NCBI GenBank assembly: GCA_900768845.1
Contig: CAAGEK010000067.1
Span: 1 to 20,620 of the forward strand
Length of the DNA: 20,620 bases
Direction: 5' to 3'
Source: Alphaproteobacteria bacterium
GTDB taxonomy: Bacteria; Pseudomonadota; Alphaproteobacteria; CAAGCB01; CAG-977
Part shown: positions 15,100 to 20,620 of the stretch, piece by piece
How positions within the stretch are numbered: the stretch's first letter is position 1
Layout: every line of letters starts with the position of its first letter
Notes under the pieces: model-generated
The model's database searches: none
What the model saw: only the letters and a program-made list of their open reading frames with translations
Told to the model about the DNA's origin: nothing
Position numbers and translations under genes: made by a program

Positions 15100-15771
15100 T
15101 TACGTTCCCGAACGGTAGGTTTCCTCTCCGGCCAGAGCCGCCAAAGCCGCCCTTAATTCCGGAATGCCCGCTTTGGTTTCCGAGCTGGTCGGAAATAAAA
15201 CGGGATAGGCCGCCGTGTGCTTCCCGACGGCGGGTTCGACTTGATTCAACAGCTTTTTCAGCGCGGCTTGCGAAATTTTGTCGCATTTTGTCAGGACGAC
15301 CTGATAAACGACGGCGGCTTTGTCCATCATCGTCATCATTTCCTCGTCCGATTTCTTGATTCCGTGCCGGCTGTCGATGAGCAGACAGACGCGGCGCAAG
15401 GCTTGACGGCCTTTGAGATAGCCGTTGACCAGATTTTTCCACGCATCGACCTGATCCTTGGGGGCTTTGGCAAAGCCGTACCCCGGCATGTCGACCAGAC
15501 GCAACCGGCCGTCCAAATCGAAAAAGTTCAACATCTGGGTGCGCCCCGGAGTGTTGGACGTTCTGGCCAGCGTATTGCGCGATGTCAACGCGTTGATCAA
15601 ACTGGACTTTCCGACGTTCGAACATCCCGTAAAAGCGACTTCGGGAAGGCCGTCGGAAGCCGGCAACAGGTCAAGGGAGGGCGCGCTGAGCATAAAGGCG
15701 CATTCCTTTGAAAACAAAAGCCGCCCTTCCTCCAACCGTTTGCGCTGTTGTTCTTCGGCCGTACCGGTCAT
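15100..15771 (-). CDS. engB: Ribosome biogenesis GTPase EngB/YihA/YsxC
   Basis: A 223-residue TRAFAC-class GTPase needed for late assembly of the large ribosomal subunit. The G motifs are intact: P-loop GCSNVGKSS at 49-57, G2 as TPGRTQ (74-79), DMPGYG at 94-99 and TKCD at 161-164, followed by SSETKAGIPEL at the G5 end. The start ATG shares one base with the yidC stop (TAATG), so it is probably translated by reinitiation. yidC-engB adjacency is a known alphaproteobacterial arrangement. Confidence 0.95.
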   Translation of the reverse strand: MTGTAEEQQRKRLEEGRLLFSKECAFMLSAPSLDLLPASDGLPEVAFTGCSNVGKSSLINALTSRNTLARTSNTPGRTQMLNFFDLDGRLRLVDMPGYGFAKAPKDQVDAWKNLVNGYLKGRQALRRVCLLIDSRHGIKKSDEEMMTMMDKAAVVYQVVLTKCDKISQAALKKLLNQVEPAVGKHTAAYPVLFPTSSETKAGIPELRAALAALAGEETYRSGT

Positions 15772-17525
15772 TATTTCCCCGCCGCCTTTTTGCGTTTGAA
15801 TTTAAGGGCGTATTGCTGGGCGATTGACAAAATGTTGCTCCACGTCCAGTAAATGACCAGCCCCGAAGCCAGATGACCCAACAGGAACGTCATCACCCAA
15901 GGCATCGCCGCCAGCATCATGTTTTGCGTCTTATTCGGCGTTTTGGGGTTCATTTGCTGTTGCAACCACATTGTCAGCCCCATCAGAACCGGCCAGATGC
16001 CGATGTTCAACGCTTCGGGAATCGGCCAGTTTACCGTGCCGAACAATGTAAACACCGATGACGGGTCGGGAGCGGACAAGTCCTGAATCCAGCCGCAGAA
16101 GGGAGCTTGGCGCAATTCCAAAGAAAAGTACAAAACCTTGTAAAGCGAGAAAAAGACGGGAATCTGGATGAACATCGGCAGACAACCCGCGGCGGGATTG
16201 ATTTTTTCGCGCCGGTACAGGTTCATCGTTTCTTCGCTCAATCTCATCCTGTCGTCGGCGTACTTTTCTTGCAACGCTTCGATTTTGGGCTGCAACTTCT
16301 TCATTTTCGCCATATTTTCAAACGATTTGTTGGCGATCGGGAACATTGCCAGACGCAACAGGAACGCAAAGAACAAAATCGCCGCGCCCATATTGCCGAA
16401 CAGGGAATAAAAATAGCTGAGAATGAAAAAGAACGGTTTGGTCAGGAAATAGTACCACCCGAAATCGACCGTCAGATCGAAACGTTTCAGCCCCAGCGTT
16501 TTTTCATAAGCGTCAATCAGCTTGACTTCTTTCGCACCGGCGAACAAATGAGCCGTCGTGTGAACGGCCGCTCCGGGGGCGACGACTGTCGGAGGCAACA
16601 GATAATCGGATTGGAAATGCCGGCCGTTGGGCGTTTCGTTTTCGCTGAACTTCACGAAAACGTTCGGCGCGCTCTGGTCGAAAGCCAGAATCGCCATCCA
16701 GTATTTGTCCGTGATGCCTGCCCAGCCGCCCGTGGTTTTGTAGGACGCCTGTTTTTCCTTGGCGATCTTGTCATAGTTCATTTCCTTGAGCGATCCGGAC
16801 AGATAGCCGACCATTCCTTCGTGAACGGCTCCGCGCTGTGAAGGCGGAACGTTCGTGCGCCCCACCAAACCGTAGTTGAACAGCGTGACCGGTTTCGAAC
16901 CGTAGTTTTCGACGCGATCCGAAATTTTGAACATATAATTTTCATCAACGGAAATCTGACGGAAGAATTTCAATCCGGTTTTGTTGTCCCACGTCAGAGT
17001 GATTTCTTTCTTATCCGTCAACTCTTTATCCGTCGTGGACCATACGGCGTCCGCGTCGGGCAGGGCGAGTCCGGCTTCGTTCGACACCCATCCGAATTCC
17101 GCAAAATAGGGGAATTCCGTGGCGGCGGGAGAAAATAAAACGATGTTGGGGCTGTTTTTTTCCAGCGTTTCGCGATACTTCGACAAGGACAGATCGTCGA
17201 AGCGCGCTCCTTTCAAGCGGATGGAACCTTTTAACGACGGTGTTTGCAAAGGGATGCGGGCGTATTCGCCGATCGCGGTTTCGCGGGGCAGGATTTCCTG
17301 CGGGGCGTAGGCCGCCGCCGCCGCGTTCGCTTCCACGACGTTTTCCGCGCTCAATTCGACGGAAGCCGCCGTCTGTTTTGCCGCGTTCCGGACGGTTGCG
17401 ACGTTTTGTTGCGGCGCGGCGGTTTTTTGCGGACGGGGAAACAGGGCGTCGACCGCAAACAAAAGCGCGGCTGAAACGATAATCGCGTAAATCAGGTTGC
17501 GTTTTTCAAAATTGTTTTGTTCCAT
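15771..17525 (-). CDS. yidC: Membrane protein insertase YidC
   Basis: A 584-residue inner membrane insertase (Oxa1/YidC family, Gram-negative form). The N-terminal helix (about 10-29) is followed by a large periplasmic beta-sandwich domain (about 60-340) and the five-helix insertase core. The core includes FAFLLRLAMFPIANKSFENM with the conserved groove arginine, then KLQPKIEALQEKYADD in the cytoplasmic hairpin, INPAAGCLPMFIQIPVFFSLY, MTMWLQQ-type helix 4 and SGLVIYWTWSNILSIAQQY. The basic C-terminus KFKRKKAAGK could contact ribosomes. It follows yidD by 28 bp; GGAAAG precedes the ATG. It inserts proteins alone or with SecYEG. Confidence 0.97.
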   Translation of the reverse strand: MEQNNFEKRNLIYAIIVSAALLFAVDALFPRPQKTAAPQQNVATVRNAAKQTAASVELSAENVVEANAAAAAYAPQEILPRETAIGEYARIPLQTPSLKGSIRLKGARFDDLSLSKYRETLEKNSPNIVLFSPAATEFPYFAEFGWVSNEAGLALPDADAVWSTTDKELTDKKEITLTWDNKTGLKFFRQISVDENYMFKISDRVENYGSKPVTLFNYGLVGRTNVPPSQRGAVHEGMVGYLSGSLKEMNYDKIAKEKQASYKTTGGWAGITDKYWMAILAFDQSAPNVFVKFSENETPNGRHFQSDYLLPPTVVAPGAAVHTTAHLFAGAKEVKLIDAYEKTLGLKRFDLTVDFGWYYFLTKPFFFILSYFYSLFGNMGAAILFFAFLLRLAMFPIANKSFENMAKMKKLQPKIEALQEKYADDRMRLSEETMNLYRREKINPAAGCLPMFIQIPVFFSLYKVLYFSLELRQAPFCGWIQDLSAPDPSSVFTLFGTVNWPIPEALNIGIWPVLMGLTMWLQQQMNPKTPNKTQNMMLAAMPWVMTFLLGHLASGLVIYWTWSNILSIAQQYALKFKRKKAAGK

Positions 17526-17553
17526 CGTTACAATTCTTTCCGTTTTTTATTTT

Positions 17554-18561
17554 TCAAGGCACGGGGTCTTCGCCCGATCCTCCCCAAGGATTGCACCGTA
17601 AAATCCGTTTGACGGTCAGCCATGTTCCTTTAACGGCTCCGTATTTTTCCAAAGCTTCCAGAGCGTAAGCCGAACACGTCGGACGGAAACGGCATTTTAC
17701 AGGCGTCAACGGCGACATATTAGCCTGATAAAACAGAACAAGCCAGCGTAAAAAGCGTGTCGGCGCATTAAGTTTTTCTGACGCTTCGCCGTTGCCGGTG
17801 CGAACGGCCGTTTTCAAAGGTTGCGTCCGTTCCGTTCCGGAAGCGGGGGAGGCCTGTACGTTTTGTTTTGCCGGACGAACCGTTCGGGCGGGGGCGTTTG
17901 AAAGACGCCCTTCCTCCGTCGGGGAAAGAACCGGCGCATCCGGTGCGGTTTCTTGCAACGCGGCGGTTTGTGATGCGGGCTTTTCCTGTCGTCCTTCGTT
18001 CCCCGTAAAGGCGAATGCCGCCAAAACCGCCGCGATTCCGAGGATGGCCAATCTTTTTTTGCGTTCGTGCTTTCGATCATCCCCGATTTTTTTCGGCCGC
18101 GGCGGAGGAACGGGGTCGTATCCCGATCCGCCCCAAGGTTGACACCGCAGAATCCGTTTAAACGTCAACCAAGATCCGTACAATGCGCCGTGAACGCGCA
18201 GAGCTTCCAACCCGTAAGCCGAACACGTCGGCGTAAAGCGGCAACAGGGCGGTAAAAGCGGGGAAATGAATTTCCTGTAGAACAGCACACCCCAACTGAG
18301 TACCGTGGCAAGGGGGGACATTTCCGTTTCACCTTCCGGTTTTGCCAAAGAAGCTTCCGCTTCGTCCGTCCGCCGGTGAAATGCTCCGTCTTCCGGTCTT
18401 GTTTGCGGCGGTTTTCCGTCATCGGTGCGAAAACCGGCGGTCGTTTTGCACAACGTTTCTTTGTTCGCATCCGTTTCGCCGGCACGAAAAGCGGAAGAAT
18501 CGCAAGAACGGACATTTCCTGTCGGTCGGGACGCATTCCCGCCGTTTTTATGATGCGGCAC
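17554..18561 (-). CDS. yidD: Tandem double-domain YidD (membrane protein insertion efficiency factor)
   Basis: YidD is normally one small domain of 70-90 residues. Here one frame encodes two. Domain 1 (about 81-152) has CRFTPTCSAYGLEAL and RILRCQPWGGSGYDPVP. Domain 2 (about 265-335) has CRFRPTCSAYALEAL and RILRCNPWGGSGEDPVP. Between them lie a basic stretch, a hydrophobic segment LAILGIAAVLAAFAF (171-185) and a Pro/Ala/Thr-rich linker. GTG 18561 has GAGGG upstream and overlaps rnpA by 14 nt. ATG 18321 (residue 81, AAGG about 11 bases upstream) would start directly at domain 1 and give 255 residues. The 80-residue N-terminal extension is hydrophilic and unrecognised. The gene sits in the usual place between rnpA and yidC. 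Confidence 0.85.
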   Translation of the reverse strand: MPHHKNGGNASRPTGNVRSCDSSAFRAGETDANKETLCKTTAGFRTDDGKPPQTRPEDGAFHRRTDEAEASLAKPEGETEMSPLATVLSWGVLFYRKFISPLLPPCCRFTPTCSAYGLEALRVHGALYGSWLTFKRILRCQPWGGSGYDPVPPPRPKKIGDDRKHERKKRLAILGIAAVLAAFAFTGNEGRQEKPASQTAALQETAPDAPVLSPTEEGRLSNAPARTVRPAKQNVQASPASGTERTQPLKTAVRTGNGEASEKLNAPTRFLRWLVLFYQANMSPLTPVKCRFRPTCSAYALEALEKYGAVKGTWLTVKRILRCNPWGGSGEDPVP

Positions 18562-18925
18562 CGTCGCCCTCTTTGATTCGGGTTAAAGCTTCCTTCAGGT
18601 CGTTTAACAGCTTTTGATACGGAGCGTCGGCCGTTTTGTATCGGGCGATCAGGACATAATCAAACCCCGGCGTCCCCTCTGTCGGCAACAAAGCGGCGCA
18701 TAAAGCGCGCAAGCGGCGTTTCGAACGGTTGCGGACGACGGCTTTTCCGACTTTTTTGCTGGCGGTGTATCCGATTCGGACGTCCGTATCTCCGACGCCT
18801 TTGGCCGTTGCCTTCGTCCGGCGCAAAGCCTGTAAAACAAAACCGGACTTTACCACCTTTTGCCCATGCTTGGCAATTCGTAGAAAATCCGGTCTTTTTT
18901 TGATTTTTACAACTCGGCAGTTCAT
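18548..18925 (-). CDS. rnpA: Ribonuclease P protein component
   Basis: A 125-residue basic protein that assists RNase P RNA in removing tRNA 5' leaders. The family signature RNRSKRRLR is at 65-73 after IGYTASKKVGKAVV, and the protein opens with KRPDFLRIAKHGQKV, the substrate-leader binding face. Length is normal. It lies 28 bp after rpmH and is probably transcribed with it. GGCGGAAG precedes the ATG. Its last 14 nt may overlap the GTG start of yidD. Confidence 0.94.
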   Translation of the reverse strand: MNCRVVKIKKRPDFLRIAKHGQKVVKSGFVLQALRRTKATAKGVGDTDVRIGYTASKKVGKAVVRNRSKRRLRALCAALLPTEGTPGFDYVLIARYKTADAPYQKLLNDLKEALTRIKEGDGAAS

Positions 18926-18953
18926 CTTCCGCCCGTATGTTCGGGAGGACGTT

Positions 18954-19091
18954 TTAGCCCAGAGTCAGCTGCTTGCGACCCTTGCGGCGGCGAGCGTTCA
19001 AAACCCTGCGACCGCCGACCGTAGCCATACGGGTGCGAAATCCGTGACGGCGAACGCGGACGATCTTACTGGGTTGATATGTACGTTTCAT
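18954..19091 (-). CDS. rpmH: 50S ribosomal protein bL34
   Basis: A 45-residue, very arginine-rich ribosomal protein: MKRTYQPSKIVRVRRHGFRT at the start, then RMATVGGRRVLNARRRKGRK and the end QLTLG. This matches the full bL34 family. It lies upstream of rnpA as in almost all bacteria. GGAG lies about 9 bases upstream of the ATG. Confidence 0.97.
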   Translation of the reverse strand: MKRTYQPSKIVRVRRHGFRTRMATVGGRRVLNARRRKGRKQLTLG

Positions 19092-19128
19092 GGTACGGCT
19101 CCGTTCAAATAGTCAAAATCGAAATCTT

Positions 19129-19157
19129 TATTTACGCTGTTCGGTCGTGTGAGTCAA
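19129..19157 (-). promoter_or_regulatory. Promoter of the rpmH-rnpA-yidD-yidC-engB operon
   Basis: Minus strand TTGACT (19157-19152) and TAAATA (19134-19129) are spaced by exactly 17 bp, a strong sigma-70-like promoter. Its start point would lie about 30 bp before the rpmH ATG. Confidence 0.75.
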
Positions 19158-19190
19158 GAACGGAGTTGCGTTTTTTTTAATTTTCGGACG

Positions 19191-19973
19191 TTACGGGTTG
19201 GAAAGGCCGTTGATGAACGAGCAAACGTCCGCGGCGACGGCGTGTTCCAATCCGAAATGTCCCGATTCGGCTTGAACCCTGCGCACGGGCAGTCCCGCCT
19301 CTTTCAAAAGGCTTTCGGAAAACGCGTCGACGGAGGGCGGGAAAATCTCGTCGTGCCGTCCGCGTGCCAGCAAAACGGGGATGTCGGGCAAATCCGCTTC
19401 CTGTTGTGCGCGCAATCGATCCGCTCCCGGAATGCCCGCTCCGATGATGGCCAGTCCGCCCAGACGCGTTCCCGCCGAATCTTTGTGCAATTCCGTCCTG
19501 AACAAAGCCATTTCCAGCGCGGTGATGCCGCCTTGGGAAATGCCGCATAAAAAGCATTCGGAAAGCTTTAATCCCGATTCTTTGGCCTGTTTTTTGAAAA
19601 ACCTGTTTAAAATTCCCGCGGCGACGTGAGCTTCCCTGACAATTTGATCCAATCCGCGGCGGATGTTTTCCGGCCACAGATACGGCATGGCGGAATAGCA
19701 TTTTCCCTCGAACGGCGGCAGATTCCACCATTGACGCACATGAGGGTTGCCGGTTTCGGGGACTTCGTCGAGTCCGTCGGGAACGAAAACGGCGGAATTT
19801 TCGACTCCTCTGGCCAACGTCCTTGCAAATCCGGCGTTTGATCTGGCGTCGCCTTGATATCCGTGCAACAATACGATCAATTTTCGGGGCTTTTTGTCTT
19901 TGGGCAGGACGGCGCGTCCCGTCAAAGGTGTCGATTCCCATGCTTTTTCATACAAAAATTCGTCGCAAAACAT
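19191..19973 (-). CDS. Alpha/beta-hydrolase, phospholipase/carboxylesterase family
   Basis: A 260-residue cytoplasmic serine hydrolase of the LysoPLA/YpfH carboxylesterase type. The oxyanion HG is in VLLHGYQGDA (37-38). The nucleophile S146 is in CGISQGG, the acid D208 is in RGRHDEIFP and the base H239 is in ESGHFG, giving a complete catalytic triad in the expected order. RQWWNL (80-85) is also typical of this family. It likely hydrolyses short-chain esters or lysophospholipids; the natural substrate is unknown. It ends 33 bp upstream of the rpmH promoter on the same strand. The ribosome binding site is weak (GGAC). Confidence 0.9.
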   Translation of the reverse strand: MFCDEFLYEKAWESTPLTGRAVLPKDKKPRKLIVLLHGYQGDARSNAGFARTLARGVENSAVFVPDGLDEVPETGNPHVRQWWNLPPFEGKCYSAMPYLWPENIRRGLDQIVREAHVAAGILNRFFKKQAKESGLKLSECFLCGISQGGITALEMALFRTELHKDSAGTRLGGLAIIGAGIPGADRLRAQQEADLPDIPVLLARGRHDEIFPPSVDAFSESLLKEAGLPVRRVQAESGHFGLEHAVAADVCSFINGLSNP

Positions 19974-20012
19974 AAAAAACGTCCGCTAAGGTGAAAAAAA
20001 TCATTTTATATA

Positions 20013-20041
20013 TTGCAAAATGAAACGCATCGGTCTATAAG
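20013..20041 (+). promoter_or_regulatory. Promoter of tRNA-Lys
   Basis: TTGCAA (20013-20018) and TATAAG (20036-20041) are spaced by 17 bp. The predicted start is only a few bases before the tRNA. Confidence 0.7.
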
Positions 20042-20052
20042 TTTTTTGCTTC

Positions 20053-20128
<76 letters not shown>

Positions 20129-20131
20129 TAT

Positions 20132-20173
20132 AAACCCTTGAAAAATATCACTTTTTTCAAGGGTTTTTGTTTT
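20132..20173 (+). terminator. Rho-independent terminator after tRNA-Lys
   Basis: A perfect 13-bp stem (20132-20144 with 20154-20166, AAACCCTTGAAAA and its complement) is followed by TTTTTGTTTT. It starts 3 bases after the CCA end. Confidence 0.9.
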
Positions 20174-20236
20174 AATCCCTCAAAAATGTTAAACTTTTTC
20201 CGTTAGACTCGGGCAATTTCAGTCTCTTAAAAATAT

Positions 20237-20262
20237 CGGGGACGTCCAAACGGACGTCCCCG
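20237..20262 (-). terminator. Terminator of the right-edge gene
   Basis: An 11-bp perfect stem (CGGGGACGTCC and complement) with a 4-nt loop lies 9 bp past the stop codon of the leftward gene. The minus strand then reads GATATTTTTAAG, a short T tract. Confidence 0.7.
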
Positions 20263-20270
20263 TGCGAAAA

Positions 20271-20620
20271 TTATTCTTTAGTCGATTTTTCCTGTTTTTT
20301 AGCCAAGTTCAGCGGAACGAAGACGCACCGTTTTCTGTACCCCGTGAATCTCAAAGCGGAGGTTTGGCGTTTCGCTCCTTCCAAACCTTTCAAAGCTGGA
20401 ACGTGCCGGCAGTGAGAAAATTTTGTCTGCCGGTAAACCTTATCAAGAAACGGATGAGAATTGGCAACCGCCAGAAAATCACCGTCTTCAATATGCGCAA
20501 TCTTCAATCCGCAACGCATCAATGCCTGATTGTTTTCAGCGTTTACATAATGCAAAACCGGTTCGCCGTCGAATACGCTCGTCAGCAAAAGGTTCAGACA
20601 TTCCAATCCGTCGGAATGCG
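20271..20620 (-). CDS. Unrecognised protein, C-terminal part (5' end outside window)
   Basis: The reading frame is open to the right edge (at least 116 codons). A TTG at 20606 could start it, but the codons before it (HSDG) read smoothly and no ribosome binding site is seen, so the gene most likely continues past the window. Visible segments include FDGEPVLHYVNAENNQALM, DGDFLAVANSHPFLDKVY and ALRFTGYRKRCVFVPL, then a charged lysine-rich tail. There are no membrane segments. I do not recognise the family. The gene faces tRNA-Lys and ends in a strong hairpin. Confidence 0.6.
   Translation of the reverse strand, partial: HSDGLECLNLLLTSVFDGEPVLHYVNAENNQALMRCGLKIAHIEDGDFLAVANSHPFLDKVYRQTKFSHCRHVPALKGLEGAKRQTSALRFTGYRKRCVFVPLNLAKKQEKSTKE

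Noticed and set aside
15095..15112. CGTTCGGGAACG hairpin at the end of engB as a terminator
   Set aside because: The stem is only 4-5 bp, lies within the last codons and has a weak T tract.

Overview
The window looks like chromosomal DNA of an alphaproteobacterium, probably a Rhodospirillales-like or other host-associated anaerobic lineage. The evidence is gene order: rpmH-rnpA-yidD-yidC-engB and ihfB-lapA(DUF1049)-accD-folC are both arrangements I know from Alphaproteobacteria. The genome is compact: many start and stop codons overlap by 1, 4 or 14 nt. Genus and species cannot be told from the sequence.

Layout from left to right. (1) 1-4314, all minus strand: ihfB, a DUF1049/LapA membrane protein, accD, folC and a class III CoA-transferase. 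A terminator follows, then the first 13 codons of a secreted or membrane protein cut by the window edge. (2) 4484-6193, plus: a KefC-type K+/H+ antiporter with a C-terminal RCK domain. (3) 6492-10096, minus: a ccmF-ccmG-ccmH-ccmI cytochrome c maturation cluster with overlapping genes. (4) 10225-12907, plus: a feoA-feoB-feoC ferrous iron uptake operon, divergent from ccmF. (5) 12908-13524: a 617-bp gene-free stretch between two 3' ends. (6) 13525-19091, minus: rpmH, rnpA, a double-domain yidD, yidC, engB and a thymidine/AMP phosphorylase-like gene. (7) 19191-19973, minus: an alpha/beta-hydrolase esterase. (8) 20053-20128, plus: tRNA-Lys(CTT) with a clear promoter and terminator, then a convergent unrecognised gene cut by the right edge.

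Most of the window is housekeeping: fatty acid and folate synthesis, nucleoid architecture, membrane protein insertion, ribosome and tRNA processing, iron import. Three things are unusual. The CcmF homologue is full length and aligns along its fold, yet it has lost the WWD tryptophan motif and all four conserved histidines, while the thiol-redox partners CcmG and CcmH keep their CxxC pairs. This suggests a Ccm-derived thiol module that no longer handles heme in the usual way. The YidD gene encodes two complete YidD domains joined by a transmembrane segment and a Pro/Ala/Thr-rich linker. The phosphorylase homologue has substitutions at most phosphate-binding positions but keeps the rest of the fold. 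In addition, the trp genes normally found between lapA and accD in this lineage are absent.
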